64,000 nt of DNA from Aurantiacibacter atlanticus (GCF_001077815.2 NZ_CP011310.1:1426001-1490000); one strand, 5' to 3'; shown: positions 26,524 to 37,780, numbered from the stretch's first letter. Made by a program: numbers and translations. Notes: a model not told the origin generated them from the sequence alone.

Positions 26524-26527
26524 CTAG
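25743..26527 (+). CDS. IS5-family (IS427 group) transposase, made by -1 frameshift
   Basis: Frame 1 starts at TTG 25743 (MGERIGVTDEEWELIEPLLPPE) with GGAGG at 5 nt and would end at 26180. Frame 2 (open 26057-26527) holds the rest. The shift site is AAAAAGG at 26072-26078, giving ...GIKKGTQQREALGRSRGGFSTK. The DDE residues are Asp in MIDSTVVRAHH, Asp in LADRGYDAD, and Glu in WRNQIERLFNKLKNWRR. The stop TAG at 26525-26527 lies within the duplicated CTAG, so it is supplied by the target. Confidence 0.88.
26524..26527. repeat. CTAG target, right side of the IS5-family element
   Basis: Second copy of the CTAG flank. It also supplies the TAG stop codon of the transposase. Confidence 0.75.
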
Positions 26528-26904
26528 TTAAGTTCGTTTGCGATTATTCAGGTGTTTATTCAAACGCTATGTTGATAGTAGCGAAACAAGATGGTAGGAT
26601 ACAGTCTCTACCCTTAAAATTTGGAGACAAGATCGCAACGGATGGTGATCGATGGCTCGAAGGCTTGGTGGCAAGAAGTTGTGGCTACTCGAACGCTAAG
26701 TTCAAAGGTGCTTTCGCTGAGGAATTTTCACACCTTGCAGACAAGGGGCTGCGGTTCATCGACTTTGACGCTCACATTGAGGCGGTAAGAAAACATGATG
26801 CGGACGCCATAAGTCACACTCGATACGGCTATGATTCTGATAAAAATGAAAACGACGGCTGGCTCGCCAAAGATGATGATGATGATGATGATTACGCGTT
26901 TTAG
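26528..26904 (+). pseudogene. Reverse transcriptase, C-terminal piece
   Basis: 125 codons that continue the reverse-transcriptase frame after in-silico removal of the IS5-family element: ...FHEDL-VKFVCDYSGVYSNAML. The domain is of unknown type (WLEGLVARSCGYSNAKFKGAFAEEF, GLRFIDFDAHIEA). It ends with seven consecutive Asp encoded by a (GAT)7 microsatellite, then YAF and stop. The complete restored protein is 539 residues. Codon use is A/T-rich as in the other two pieces. Confidence 0.8.
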
Positions 26905-27022
26905 AGGGGCCGTCACCACCCTTGACCACCACACCAAATCCAACTAAGTGCGCCCCCATCCAAGGCTAGCCTCGCGCCAGTCATGGTCAGATAGAGCTGA
27001 ACATTGCCGGTCATGTCCCGGG

Positions 27023-27054
27023 GCTCCTCACTTACAGGCGAGGGGCTCTTTTCT
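27023..27054 (+). terminator. Intrinsic terminator between the reverse-transcriptase island and rpsL
   Basis: GCTCCTC (27023-27029) pairs with GAGGGGC (27040-27046) including one G-U pair; the loop is 10 nt and TCTTTTCT follows. It would stop transcripts from the island before the str operon. Confidence 0.5.
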
Positions 27055-27307
27055 ATTGAGGTGGTAGCGATACCGCCGGGGCAGCCGCCAAAGTAACCCG
27101 GTGCCACTGGTTCGGGTGGAGTGTTTTCAGGCTCGTGCAGCATCCGCGTCCGGCGGGTTGGGGGTAATGTCCTCCGGCAGGCCGGATTGATCGGACGAAG
27201 TTTCGCACGGTCTTTTTAAACAATCCACGCAGCTACGGCGCCAAGAGGCCTGGTTTTCGCCTCGCTATCGGAATGTGGTCCGCCTTTGGGCACCCGCGCT
27301 CCTTTCA

Positions 27308-27330
27308 GCAAAAGTGGGAACCGGTTTTGC
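27308..27330. repeat. GCAAAA...AACCGGTT...TTTTGC palindromic element upstream of rpsL
   Basis: The sequence GCAAAAGTGGGAACCGGTTTTGC contains an outer GCAAAA/TTTTGC dyad and an inner AACCGGTT palindrome. Similar intergenic palindromes are remembered from other alphaproteobacteria. The rest of 26905-27393 contains no supported gene; it holds the terminator at 27023 and the untranslated region and promoter of the str operon. Confidence 0.4.
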
Positions 27331-27393
27331 GCCCGAATGGGTGCGCTGGGGTGACAATGTCGTCGCCCCAGACAATTAGGTGAAGAGAAACGA

Positions 27394-27765
27394 ATGCCGA
27401 CTATCAACCAGCTGGTGCGTAACCCGCGCAAGCCCGTCAAGGCCAAGAGCAAAGTGCCTGCGATGGAAGCCAACCCGCAAAAGCGCGGTGTTTGCACGCG
27501 CGTCTATACGACGACTCCGAAAAAGCCGAACTCGGCGCTGCGCAAGGTTGCGAAGGTTCGCCTGACCAACCAGCGCGAAGTCATCGCCTATATTCCGGGC
27601 GAGGGCCACAATCTGCAGGAACACTCCGTGGTGCTGATCCGCGGCGGCAAGGTCCGCGACCTTCCCGGCGTGCGCTATCATGTGCTGCGCGGCGTGCTCG
27701 ATACGCAGGGTGTGAAGGATCGCCGCCAGAGCCGTTCAAAATACGGTGCCAAGCGTCCGAAGTAA
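27394..27765 (+). CDS. rpsL: 30S ribosomal protein S12
   Basis: 123 residues, [18 protein letters not shown], full family length. It carries [18 protein letters not shown], with wild-type lysines at the streptomycin site, and [13 protein letters not shown], with the conserved Asp that is beta-methylthiolated in some bacteria. It is part of the decoding centre. First gene of the str operon (rpsL-rpsG-fusA-tuf), with GGTGAAGAGAAACGA before the ATG. Confidence 0.98.
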   Translation: MPTINQLVRNPRKPVKAKSKVPAMEANPQKRGVCTRVYTTTPKKPNSALRKVAKVRLTNQREVIAYIPGEGHNLQEHSVVLIRGGKVRDLPGVRYHVLRGVLDTQGVKDRRQSRSKYGAKRPK

Positions 27766-27898
27766 GGTTTTAGGCTTGCCGCTGGCGCATGTGCCGGTGG
27801 CGAGGATGAGTTTTGTTGGGTGCGGGTCTTTACCGGCTCCTCGGCAACAGTTCCGCTGCAAGGCGGGCGCCGCCCACACTCCGAAGGAGTTTTGAAAA

Positions 27899-28369
27899 AT
27901 GTCACGTCGTCGTCGTCCCGATAAGCGGGAAATCCTGCCCGATCCCAAGTTTGGTGATCAGGTTTTGTCGAAATTCATGAACAACCTCATGCTCGACGGG
28001 AAAAAGGCTGTTGCTGAAGGCATCGTCTATTCCGCGTTCGAAACCGTGGAAGCCAAGGCCAAGACCGATCCGGTCCAGCTTTTCCACGAAGCGTTGAACA
28101 ATGTGAAGCCGCAGGTCGAAGTGCGCAGCCGCCGTGTTGGTGGTGCGACTTATCAGGTGCCTGTGGAAGTTCGCCCCGAACGTGCCCAGGCGCTGGCGAT
28201 CCGCTGGTTGATCTCGGCTGCGCGTGGCCGTGCCGAAACCACCATGAGCGCACGCCTTTCGGGCGAGCTGATGGATGCGGCGAACAATCGCGGCAACGCG
28301 GTGAAGAAGCGTGAAGATGCTCACCGTATGGCCGATGCGAACCGCGCGTTCAGCCACTATCGCTGGTAG
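27899..28369 (+). CDS. rpsG: 30S ribosomal protein S7
   Basis: 156 residues beginning [19 protein letters not shown], with the family segments [35 protein letters not shown] and a C-terminal [16 protein letters not shown]. It nucleates the 30S head on the 3' major domain of 16S rRNA. It is preceded by a strong GAAGGAG. In E. coli S7 represses its own operon; a similar target cannot be recognised here. Confidence 0.98.
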   Translation: MSRRRRPDKREILPDPKFGDQVLSKFMNNLMLDGKKAVAEGIVYSAFETVEAKAKTDPVQLFHEALNNVKPQVEVRSRRVGGATYQVPVEVRPERAQALAIRWLISAARGRAETTMSARLSGELMDAANNRGNAVKKREDAHRMADANRAFSHYRW

Positions 28370-28373
28370 TATC

Positions 28374-28414
28374 GCTTGAAGCGGCCCGGGCCAAGGTGGT
28401 CCGGGTCTTCAAGC
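28374..28414 (+). other. Long hairpin in the rpsG-fusA spacer
   Basis: GCTTGAAG (28374-28381) pairs with CTTCAAGC (28407-28414), with a further CCCGG/CCGGG stem inside. There is no U-run, so it is more likely an RNA processing or mRNA-stability element than a terminator. Confidence 0.45.
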
Positions 28415-28491
28415 GGCCAGATTGCACACTATATGGGGCGCGAGTTTTCGTGCCTCTCACACCCCTCAAGGCAAGCCCGTAAGGAATTAAC

Positions 28492-30585
<2,094 letters not shown>

Positions 30586-30680
30586 GCCAAAGCAAGTGTT
30601 TAGGGGCGGCGCCTTATTCAACGGGTGCCGCTTCCTCTCCCGATGAAATTTAATTCTGACAAACAGAGGTTATTGAGAAA

Positions 30681-31856
30681 ATGGCGAAGGAAAAATTTGA
30701 GCGGAACAAGCCGCACTGCAACATCGGCACCATTGGTCACGTTGACCACGGCAAGACTACGTTGACTGCGGCTATCACCAAGGTGCTCGGCAGTGCTGTC
30801 GATTTCGCAAACATCGACAAGGCTCCTGAAGAGCGCGAGCGCGGCATCACGATTTCAACCGCTCACGTCGAATACGAAACCGACAACCGCCACTATGCGC
30901 ACGTCGATTGCCCGGGTCATGCCGACTATGTGAAGAACATGATCACCGGTGCGGCGCAGATGGACGGCGCTATCCTGGTTGTGAACGCTGCCGATGGCCC
31001 CATGCCGCAGACCCGCGAGCACATCCTGCTCGCTCGTCAGGTCGGTGTTCCGGCGCTGGTCGTGTACATGAACAAGGTCGACCAGGTCGATGACGAGGAA
31101 ATCCTCGAGCTCGTCGAACTGGAAGTCCGCGAACTGCTGTCGAGCTATGATTTCGACGGTGACAACATTCCGATCATCAAGGGTTCGGCTCTGGCTGCCC
31201 TTGAAGGCCGCGATGAAGAAATCGGCGAAAAGTCCATCCTCGAGCTGATGGCTGCTGTCGACGAGCACATCCCGCAGCCCGATCGTCCGGTCGATCAGGC
31301 ATTCCTGATGCCGATCGAAGACGTGTTCTCGATCTCGGGTCGTGGTACTGTTGTTACCGGCCGTATCGAAACAGGCGTTGTGAATGTTGGCGACGAAGTT
31401 GAAATCGTCGGCATCAAGGACACCAGCAAGACGACCGTGACCGGCGTCGAAATGTTCCGCAAGCTGCTTGATCGCGGCGAAGCTGGCGACAATGTCGGTG
31501 CCCTGATCCGTGGCGTTGCACGTGATGACGTGGAGCGTGGCCAGGTTCTCGCAAAGCCGGGTACGGTTACTCCGCACACCGATTTCGATGCCGAGGTCTA
31601 CGTGCTGTCGAAGGACGAAGGTGGCCGTCACACGCCGTTCTTCGCCAACTACCGTCCGCAGTTCTACTTCCGCACCACCGACGTGACCGGCGAAGTTGTA
31701 CTTCCCGAAGGCACCGAGATGGTTATGCCTGGCGACAATGTTTCGATTGGCGTGAAGCTGATTGCTCCGATTGCCATGGACGAAGGCCTGCGCTTTGCCA
31801 TCCGTGAAGGCGGTCGCACCGTCGGTTCGGGCGTGGTTTCGAAGATCACCAAGTAA
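30681..31856 (+). CDS. tuf: Elongation factor Tu
   Basis: 391 residues, near usual length. [14 protein letters not shown] (P loop), [13 protein letters not shown] (switch I), [12 protein letters not shown] (G3) and [11 protein letters not shown] (G4) are intact, with His in the catalytic loop as usual. Domain II/III residues [18 protein letters not shown] and [21 protein letters not shown] are present. It delivers aminoacyl-tRNA to the ribosome. It closes the str operon and is followed by an intrinsic terminator. Confidence 0.98.
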   Translation: MAKEKFERNKPHCNIGTIGHVDHGKTTLTAAITKVLGSAVDFANIDKAPEERERGITISTAHVEYETDNRHYAHVDCPGHADYVKNMITGAAQMDGAILVVNAADGPMPQTREHILLARQVGVPALVVYMNKVDQVDDEEILELVELEVRELLSSYDFDGDNIPIIKGSALAALEGRDEEIGEKSILELMAAVDEHIPQPDRPVDQAFLMPIEDVFSISGRGTVVTGRIETGVVNVGDEVEIVGIKDTSKTTVTGVEMFRKLLDRGEAGDNVGALIRGVARDDVERGQVLAKPGTVTPHTDFDAEVYVLSKDEGGRHTPFFANYRPQFYFRTTDVTGEVVLPEGTEMVMPGDNVSIGVKLIAPIAMDEGLRFAIREGGRTVGSGVVSKITK

Positions 31857-31896
31857 TTCTGCGTGGCGCCTCAGGCGCTGCCAGAGCTTAAAAGTG

Positions 31897-31929
31897 GCCC
31901 GGCACTCATGTGAGTGTCGGGCTCTTTTT
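31897..31929 (+). terminator. Intrinsic terminator after tuf
   Basis: GCCCGGCACTC (31897-31907) pairs with GAGTGTCGGGC (31912-31922), one G-U pair, 4-nt loop, followed by TCTTTTT. It separates the str and S10 operons. Confidence 0.85.
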
Positions 31930-32017
31930 ATGAAGGCATGTTTATTCGGGCGTGGCGGGTCGAAGGTCCGTCACAAGGTTGCCGACACAGTTATCGGCAA
32001 AATGTCCGATTTCAGGG

Positions 32018-32046
32018 TTGTCAGCCAAGTCAGCAACCCGTATAGG
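32018..32046 (+). promoter_or_regulatory. Candidate sigma-70 promoter of the S10 operon
   Basis: TTGTCA (32018-32023), a 17-nt spacer, then TATAGG (32041-32046). It lies between the tuf terminator and rpsJ; transcription would start near 32053 and leave an untranslated leader of about 140 nt. Nothing else is seen between 31930 and 32017. Confidence 0.55.
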
Positions 32047-32091
32047 CCCGCCAACGGCCGGGGATTCGTCTCTGGCGTAATGAATTTCGGG

Positions 32092-32145
32092 AAGGCCGCC
32101 CGTTCCGGGAAACCGGACATCAACGGAGCGGGCCTTTTCTTTTTT
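32092..32145 (+). terminator. Attenuator-like terminator in the S10 leader
   Basis: AAGGCC-GC-CCGTTCC (from 32092) pairs, with a 2-nt bulge and one wobble, with GGAGCGGGCCTT (32125-32136), followed by TTTTCTTTTTT. It lies downstream of the candidate promoter and about 50 nt before the rpsJ ATG, so it would act on the operon's own transcript. Confidence 0.5.
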
Positions 32146-32194
32146 GCGGGTTGGAAACGGCTCGCTTGGCTCTTTCGCATCGGTAGTTGGAAAC

Positions 32195-32506
32195 ATGGAC
32201 GCACAGAATATCCGTATTCGCCTCAAGGCCTTCGATCACCGCGTGCTCGACCAGGCAACTGGCGAGATCGCGGACACCGCACGCCGCACTGGCGCGCTTA
32301 TTCGTGGTCCCATTCCTCTCCCGACGCGCATTGAGAAGTTCACCGTGAACCGCGGCCCGCATATCGACAAAAAGTCGCGCGAGCAGTTCGAGGTGCGCAC
32401 TTACAAGCGGTTGCTCGACATCGTGCAGCCCAACGCCCAGACGGTCGATGCGCTGATGAAGCTCGATCTTGCTGCGGGCGTGAATGTCGAAATCAAGCTG
32501 GCTTGA
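32195..32506 (+). CDS. rpsJ: 30S ribosomal protein S10 (NusE)
   Basis: 103 residues from ATG 32195 ([22 protein letters not shown]); the frame is open 17 codons further upstream but that part is unlike S10. [25 protein letters not shown] is the family's central segment. It also serves as NusE in antitermination. First gene of the S10 operon; the Shine-Dalgarno (TTGGAAAC) is weak. Confidence 0.98.
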   Translation: MDAQNIRIRLKAFDHRVLDQATGEIADTARRTGALIRGPIPLPTRIEKFTVNRGPHIDKKSREQFEVRTYKRLLDIVQPNAQTVDALMKLDLAAGVNVEIKLA

Positions 32507-32779
32507 TTTCGATCTGACGGTCCATCGGCACGGACCTTAAACCTGCCGCCAGTTTCGGGGCTCCATATGGCCCCGCCGGTTTACAAGACCGGCAAGACAT
32601 AGGGATACCGCCGGCCTCTCCCTTTCGGGAATTACAGGTCGGGCTGCGTCCCCCGTCTCGCCAGATCGGCCATTCAGGTCGTGAAGGTAACTCAGCCCGG
32701 ACGGGGCGACGTGTCGACAATTCGGGCTGGCAAGCACCTGGGGATGGTCCTCTTGTGCCTCTGTTTAAGGAGCATGGTC
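32507..32779 (+). other. 273-nt structured spacer between rpsJ and rplC
   Basis: No gene lies here. Short hairpins are visible, such as GCCGGT-ttacaag-ACCGGC (32575-32593) and GGGG-CCCC (32557-32574). A CGGGCTG...CAGCCCG pair (about 32641-32700) could form a long-range stem. A spacer this long inside an S10 operon is unusual; AAGGAG at 32767-32772 serves rplC. Confidence 0.45.
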
Positions 32780-33658
32780 ATGCGCACTGGCGTGATCGCG
32801 AAAAAAGTCGGGATGACCCGCCTCTTCCAGGAGGATGGCCGCCATGTGCCGGTCACCGTCCTGTCGTTGGAGGGTTGTCAGGTAACCGCTAATCGTACCG
32901 AAGAGCGTGATGGATATTGGTCCGTCCAGCTTGGTGCCGGCGATGCCAAGCACAAGAATGTCAACAAGCCGCAGCGCGAAGCTTTCGCCAAGGCTGAAGT
33001 CGGCCTCAAGCAGAAGGTCGCCGAATTCCGTGTCGAGAACGAGGAGGGCCTCCTTCCTGTCGGCGCGACGATCACGGCGGACCATTTCATTGCTGGCCAG
33101 AAGGTCGATATCACGGGTCACACCGTTGGTAAGGGCTTTGCCGGCGCTATGAAGCGTTGGGGTTTCGGCGGTCTGCGCGCGACGCACGGCGTTTCCATCT
33201 CTCACCGTTCGCACGGTTCGACGGGTAACCGCCAGGATCCGGGTAAGGTTTTCAAGAACAAGAAGATGGCCGGCCACATGGGCGATCGTCAGCGCACTCA
33301 GCAGAACCTGGAAGTCGTGCGCACCGATTCAGAGCGTGGCCTGATCTTCGTGAAGGGCTCTGTTCCCGGTCACAAGAATGGCTGGCTTCTCGTCAAGGAT
33401 GCCGTCAAGTTCGCGCTTCCCGAAGCGGTTCCATTCCCCGGTGCGATGCGTCGCAACGCGGGCGAGACCGCTACCGAAGATGCAACGCCCGGTCTCGTCG
33501 AGAGTGCGGCAGAGCACGCGGTGAACCCCGAAGTATCTCCCGAGCAGCAGGAAAAGCTGGCAGTGGAGCAGGAAGCTGGCGCTGATACCGCTGCCGATAA
33601 CGGAGCCGACAATGGCACTGCCGGTGGCGATGATAACGCCAAGAACGAGGAAGGCTGA
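32780..33658 (+). CDS. rplC: 50S ribosomal protein L3 with long acidic C-terminal tail
   Basis: 292 residues from ATG 32780 ([16 protein letters not shown]), 7 nt from AAGGAG; an ATG 6 nt earlier is too close to it. L3 core: [13 protein letters not shown] [18 protein letters not shown] and [23 protein letters not shown]. The usual protein ends near 210-225. Here about 64 extra residues, rich in Glu, Ala, Asp and Asn (ending [11 protein letters not shown]), follow RRNAG. L3 is an early assembly protein near the peptidyl-transferase centre. Confidence 0.97.
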   Translation: MRTGVIAKKVGMTRLFQEDGRHVPVTVLSLEGCQVTANRTEERDGYWSVQLGAGDAKHKNVNKPQREAFAKAEVGLKQKVAEFRVENEEGLLPVGATITADHFIAGQKVDITGHTVGKGFAGAMKRWGFGGLRATHGVSISHRSHGSTGNRQDPGKVFKNKKMAGHMGDRQRTQQNLEVVRTDSERGLIFVKGSVPGHKNGWLLVKDAVKFALPEAVPFPGAMRRNAGETATEDATPGLVESAAEHAVNPEVSPEQQEKLAVEQEAGADTAADNGADNGTAGGDDNAKNEEG

Positions 33659-33663
33659 TCGCC

Positions 33664-34287
33664 ATGAAGGTGAAGGTCCAGAAAATCGACGGCAAGGCTG
33701 CTGGCGACGTAGAGCTCAATGATGCCGTATTCGGTATCGAGCCGCGTGCCGACATCCTGCACCGCGTTGTCACATGGCAGCTCGAAAACCGCCGCGCTAC
33801 TGCGCGTCCGACGCGTGAGCGTTCGGACGTCAACCGCACCGGCAAGAAATGGGGCAAGCAAAAGGGTTCCGGCGGCGCACGCCACGGCGACCGCGGCGCT
33901 CCCATCTTCATCGGTGGTGGTAAGGCTCACGGTGCGCGCAAGCGCGACTTCGAGCAGTCGCTCAACAAGAAGATCCGAGCTCTCGGCCTGAAGATGGCTT
34001 TGAGCAGCAAGGCGAAAGACGGCCTTATCGTCGTCGACAGTCTCGATCTGAAAGATGCCAAGACCAAGGCGCTCAAGGGCCAGTTCGACAAGAATGGCTG
34101 GAACGGCAAGGTTCTGGTGATCGACGGTGAAGCAGTGGCTGATGGCTTTGCAAAGGCGGCGGGCAATCTGCCCGGTGTCAATGTGATGCCGGCTGTTGGC
34201 GCCAATGTTTATGACATCCTCAACCACGACACGCTGGTCCTGACCAAGGACGCTGTCGAAAAGCTGGAGGCGCGGTTCAATGGCTAA
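33664..34287 (+). CDS. rplD: 50S ribosomal protein L4
   Basis: 207 residues, [24 protein letters not shown]. The loop with [30 protein letters not shown] is the tunnel-reaching extension. The C-terminal globular part has [18 protein letters not shown] and [20 protein letters not shown]. In gamma-proteobacteria L4 also represses the S10 operon through its leader. It overlaps rplW by 8 bp. Confidence 0.98.
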   Translation: MKVKVQKIDGKAAGDVELNDAVFGIEPRADILHRVVTWQLENRRATARPTRERSDVNRTGKKWGKQKGSGGARHGDRGAPIFIGGGKAHGARKRDFEQSLNKKIRALGLKMALSSKAKDGLIVVDSLDLKDAKTKALKGQFDKNGWNGKVLVIDGEAVADGFAKAAGNLPGVNVMPAVGANVYDILNHDTLVLTKDAVEKLEARFNG

Positions 34288-34591
34288 GAAGCAAGGAATC
34301 GACGCGCGTCACTATGACGTTATCCTCGCGCCGCACATCACCGAGAAATCGACGATGGCTGGTGAGAATAACGCCATCGTGTTCAAGGTCGCCAACGATG
34401 CGACCAAGCCGCAGATCAAGGAAGCGGTCGAAGCGCTGTACGACACCAAGGTCGTTGGCGTGAATACGATCGTGGTCAAGGGCAAGTCCAAGCGTTGGAA
34501 GGGCAAGCCCTACAAGCGTTCAGACTTCAAGAAGGCGATCGTGAGGCTGGCTGAGGGCCAGGACTCGATCGACTTCACGAGCCAGATCTGA
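34280..34591 (+). CDS. rplW: 50S ribosomal protein L23
   Basis: 103 residues: [50 protein letters not shown] and [25 protein letters not shown]23 lies at the tunnel exit and docks trigger factor and SRP. It starts inside the rplD stop region, so translation is coupled. Confidence 0.98.
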   Translation: MAKKQGIDARHYDVILAPHITEKSTMAGENNAIVFKVANDATKPQIKEAVEALYDTKVVGVNTIVVKGKSKRWKGKPYKRSDFKKAIVRLAEGQDSIDFTSQI

Positions 34592-34613
34592 GGCCAGGGA
34601 CAGGAAAAGAACG

Positions 34614-35450
34614 ATGGCACTCAAGAACTACAAACCGACTAGCCCGGCACGCCGCGGCCTCGTCCTGGTCGACAAGACCGGCCTCCATAAAGGTGGTCCG
34701 GTCAAGTCGCTGACCAGGGGCAAGACCAAAAGCGGTGGCCGTAACAACAAAGGCCATGTCACTTCGCGCGGTATCGGCGGCGGTAACAAGCAGAAGTACC
34801 GCTTCATCGACTTCAAGCGTCGCAAGTGGGATATGGAAGCAACCGTGGAGCGGATCGAATATGATCCCAACCGCACCGCTTTCATCGCGCTGGTGAAATA
34901 TGAGGACGGCCAGCTGTCCTACATCATCGCTCCCAACCGTCTTGCCCCTGGCGACAAGATTGTTGCCGGCGAGAAGGTCGACACCAAGCCGGGCAACGCT
35001 ATGTTGCTGGGTCAAATCCCCGTCGGCACCATCATCCACAACGTAGAGATGAAGCCGGGCAAGGGTGGCCAGATCGCTCGTTCGGCAGGCACCTATGTGC
35101 AGCTGGTCGGTCGTGACCGCGGTATGGTGATCGTGCGTTTGAACAGCGGCGAACAGCGTTACCTGCGCGCCGATTGCATGGGTACGGTTGGTGCGGTATC
35201 AAACCCGGATAACCAGAACCAGAACCTGGGCAAGGCCGGTCGTCGTCGTCACATGGGCCGCAAGCCGCTTACCCGCGGTGTTGCGAAGAACCCTGTCGAT
35301 CACCCGCATGGTGGTGGTGAAGGCCGCACCAGCGGTGGCCGTCATCCGGTTACTCCGTGGGGCAAGCCAACCAAGGGCGCCCGTACCCGTAAGAACAAGC
35401 AGACGGACAAAATGATCATCCGTTCGCGTCACTCGAAGAAGAAGAGGTAA
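34614..35450 (+). CDS. rplB: 50S ribosomal protein L2
   Basis: 278 residues, [23 protein letters not shown]. The OB/SH3 core is followed by the C-terminal [28 protein letters not shown], which includes the conserved His important for peptidyl transfer. It ends in a basic KKKR tail. It stabilises the peptidyl-transferase centre and subunit joining. Confidence 0.98.
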   Translation: MALKNYKPTSPARRGLVLVDKTGLHKGGPVKSLTRGKTKSGGRNNKGHVTSRGIGGGNKQKYRFIDFKRRKWDMEATVERIEYDPNRTAFIALVKYEDGQLSYIIAPNRLAPGDKIVAGEKVDTKPGNAMLLGQIPVGTIIHNVEMKPGKGGQIARSAGTYVQLVGRDRGMVIVRLNSGEQRYLRADCMGTVGAVSNPDNQNQNLGKAGRRRHMGRKPLTRGVAKNPVDHPHGGGEGRTSGGRHPVTPWGKPTKGARTRKNKQTDKMIIRSRHSKKKR

Positions 35451-35456
35451 GACACG

Positions 35457-35732
35457 ATGGCACGTTCCGTCTGGAAAGGTCCGTTTGTCGATCTGCACCT
35501 TCTGAAGAAGGCGCAGGACGCGCAGGAAGCCAACAACACGAAGCCGATCAAGACCTGGTCACGTCGTTCGACGATCCTTCCGGATTTCGTCGGTCTGACG
35601 TTCAGCGTCTACAATGGTCAGAAATTCATTCCCGTCTCGGTTAACGAGGAAATGGTCGGGCATAAGCTTGGCGAGTTCGCGCCCACGCGGAGCTTCCCGG
35701 GTCATGCTGCCGACAAGAAGGGTAAGCGATAA
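35457..35732 (+). CDS. rpsS: 30S ribosomal protein S19
   Basis: 91 residues: [64 protein letters not shown]. It is a head protein near the A-site finger. The stop shares a base with the rplV start (TAATG). Confidence 0.98.
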   Translation: MARSVWKGPFVDLHLLKKAQDAQEANNTKPIKTWSRRSTILPDFVGLTFSVYNGQKFIPVSVNEEMVGHKLGEFAPTRSFPGHAADKKGKR

Positions 35733-36109
35733 TGGGCAAGGGTAAGTCTCTCCGCCGTGTCGGCGAAAACGAGGCCATGGCTGTCGGCACCACGATCCGT
35801 GGTTCGGCGCAGAAGCTCAACCTCGTGGCTGCACTGATCCGCGGCAAAAAGGCAGAAGAGGCTTTGAACATCCTCTCCTTCTCCAAGCGGGCCATGGCAC
35901 GCGATGCCAGCAAGGTTCTGGCCAGCGCCATTGCCAATGCGGAAAACAACCACGACCTCGACGTTGACGCATTGGTCGTCGCCGAAGCGAGTGTCGGCAA
36001 GTCTGTCACCATGAAGCGGTTCGCGACGCGCGGCCGTGGCAAGTCCACGCGCATCCTCAAGCCGTTCAGCCGGCTGCGGATTGTCGTTCGCGAGCAGGAA
36101 GAGGCGTAA
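35732..36109 (+). CDS. rplV: 50S ribosomal protein L22
   Basis: 125 residues: [31 protein letters not shown] and [28 protein letters not shown]. The beta-hairpin tip [20 protein letters not shown] reaches into the exit tunnel, where macrolide resistance mutations arise. Overlaps rpsS by 1 bp. Confidence 0.98.
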   Translation: MGKGKSLRRVGENEAMAVGTTIRGSAQKLNLVAALIRGKKAEEALNILSFSKRAMARDASKVLASAIANAENNHDLDVDALVVAEASVGKSVTMKRFATRGRGKSTRILKPFSRLRIVVREQEEA

Positions 36110-36110
36110 G

Positions 36111-36806
36111 ATGGGTCATAAAAGCAATCCGATCGGTCTGCGCCTGCAGATCAACCGCACTTGGGACAGTCGTTGGTACGCCGAAGGCGGCGAATATGCC
36201 AAGCTGCTCAAGGAAGACATCCTGATCCGCAAGCACATCGTGTCGAGCCTGCCGCAAGCGGCGATCTCGAAGGTGGTGATTGAGCGTCCGGCCAAGCTTT
36301 GCCGTATTTCCATCTATGCGGCGCGCCCCGGTGTCATCATCGGCAAGAAGGGCGCTGACATCGAAAAGCTTCGCACTAAGCTGTCGTCCATGACGGACAG
36401 CGAAGTGAAGCTGAACATTGTGGAAATCCGCAAGCCGGAGATCGATGCGAAGCTCGTTGCGCAGGGTATCGCTGACCAGCTTATCCGCCGTGTGGCGTTT
36501 CGGCGGGCGATGAAGCGCGCCATGCAGTCGGCTATGCGTCTTGGTGCTGAAGGCATCAAGATTATGTGTGGCGGGCGTCTTGGCGGTGCCGAGATCGCAC
36601 GGGTCGAGCAATATCGTGAAGGCCGTGTGCCGCTTCACACGCTGCGCGCCAATATCGATTATGCCGAAGCCGAGGCGCTGACCGCCTATGGTATCATCGG
36701 CATCAAGGTTTGGGTCTTCAAAGGCGAGATTCTGGGTCACGACCCGACCTCGCAGGACCGCCTGATGCTTGAATCGCAGACGTCCGGCGTCCGGCCCGCG
36801 CGTTGA
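36111..36806 (+). CDS. rpsC: 30S ribosomal protein S3
   Basis: 231 residues from ATG 36111 ([22 protein letters not shown]), one base after the rplV stop. The KH domain has [21 protein letters not shown]; the C-terminal domain has [37 protein letters not shown]. It forms part of the mRNA entry site and helicase centre. Confidence 0.98.
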   Translation: MGHKSNPIGLRLQINRTWDSRWYAEGGEYAKLLKEDILIRKHIVSSLPQAAISKVVIERPAKLCRISIYAARPGVIIGKKGADIEKLRTKLSSMTDSEVKLNIVEIRKPEIDAKLVAQGIADQLIRRVAFRRAMKRAMQSAMRLGAEGIKIMCGGRLGGAEIARVEQYREGRVPLHTLRANIDYAEAEALTAYGIIGIKVWVFKGEILGHDPTSQDRLMLESQTSGVRPAR

Positions 36807-36820
36807 GGTGAGTAGATAAC

Positions 36821-37258
36821 ATGCTGCAACCGAAGAAAACCAAATACCGCAAGGCCTTCAAAGGCAAGATCCATGGCAAGGCCAAGGGCGGCACCGTCTT
36901 GAATTTCGGCTCCTATGGTCTGAAGGCTCTCGAGCCGGAGCGTATAACTGCGCGCCAGATCGAAGCTGCCCGTCGTGCGATTACGCGCCACATCAAGCGT
37001 CAGGGACGTTTGTGGATTCGCGTATTTCCCGACGTGCCCGTGTCAAAAAAACCTGCCGAAGTGCGTCAGGGTAAAGGCAAGGGTTCCATTGAATTCTGGG
37101 CTGCTCGCGTAAAGCCGGGCCGTGTATTGTTCGAACTGGACGGGGTTCCCGGTCCGTTGGCTGCTGAAGCCTTCAGCCGAGCTGCGATGAAGCTGCCGAT
37201 TAAGACCAAGGTTATCGCGCGCTTTGGCGATACCTCGCATCTGGGCGGAGACAAGTAA
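36821..37258 (+). CDS. rplP: 50S ribosomal protein L16
   Basis: 145 residues: [54 protein letters not shown] and [25 protein letters not shown]16 organises the A-site finger region of 23S rRNA. Its stop overlaps the rpmC start (TAATG). Confidence 0.98.
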   Translation: MLQPKKTKYRKAFKGKIHGKAKGGTVLNFGSYGLKALEPERITARQIEAARRAITRHIKRQGRLWIRVFPDVPVSKKPAEVRQGKGKGSIEFWAARVKPGRVLFELDGVPGPLAAEAFSRAAMKLPIKTKVIARFGDTSHLGGDK

Positions 37259-37470
37259 TGGCGAAGATCGAAGACCTTCGTACGAAGAGTGACGACCAGC
37301 TCGCAGAGCAGCTCGTCATGCTTAAGAAAGAGCAGTTCAACCTGCGTTTCCAGGCAGCGACCAATCAGCTTGAGGGTGCTGCCCGTGTCAAGCAGGTGCG
37401 CCGCGAAATTGCGCAGATCAAGACGCTGCAGAACGAGCGCGCGGCTGCTGCCGCGGGCGCCGAGGCGTAA
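37258..37470 (+). CDS. rpmC: 50S ribosomal protein L29
   Basis: 70 residues, two helices: [39 protein letters not shown] and [19 protein letters not shown], with a short Ala-rich end. It lies at the tunnel exit beside L23. It overlaps rplP by 1 bp. Confidence 0.97.
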   Translation: MAKIEDLRTKSDDQLAEQLVMLKKEQFNLRFQAATNQLEGAARVKQVRREIAQIKTLQNERAAAAAGAEA

Positions 37471-37480
37471 GGAGCAGACA

Positions 37481-37780
37481 ATGCCGAAACGTATTCTCAT
37501 CGGAACTGTCACCTCCGACAAGACCGACAAGACCGTGACCGTGAAGGTCGAACGCAAGGTAAAGCACGCGCTTTACGGGAAGATTATCCGTCGTTCGAAA
37601 AACTATCATGCGCACGATGAATCCAATGAATATACCGTGGGCGACACCGTTCGGATCGAAGAGACCAAACCGATCTCCAAGACCAAGACTTGGAAAGTGC
37701 TCGATCGGCTCGTGGCGAGCAAGGGAGCGGCTGTCGAAGCTGATCTCGAAGTCGCCGAAGCCACCCCGGGTGGTGAGTAA
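37481..37780 (+). CDS. rpsQ: 30S ribosomal protein S17
   Basis: 99 residues from ATG 37481 ([21 protein letters not shown]) after AAGGAGCAGACA. The OB-fold shows [23 protein letters not shown] and [22 protein letters not shown]. The C-terminal end, about 15 residues of Ala/Glu, is longer than in E. coli (84 residues). Primary binder of 16S helix 11. Confidence 0.97.
   Translation: MPKRILIGTVTSDKTDKTVTVKVERKVKHALYGKIIRRSKNYHAHDESNEYTVGDTVRIEETKPISKTKTWKVLDRLVASKGAAVEADLEVAEATPGGE

Noticed and set aside
26913..27143. 76-residue minus-strand frame between the RT island and rpsL
   Set aside because: Low-complexity Pro/Gly/Trp-rich ends, no ribosome site, overlaps the terminator at 27023; probably chance.
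30855..31631. 258-residue minus-strand frame opposite tuf
   Set aside because: Antisense shadow of a highly biased gene.
35199..35498. Minus-strand frame opposite rplB end and rpsS start
   Set aside because: Antisense of two certain ribosomal genes; no ribosome site.
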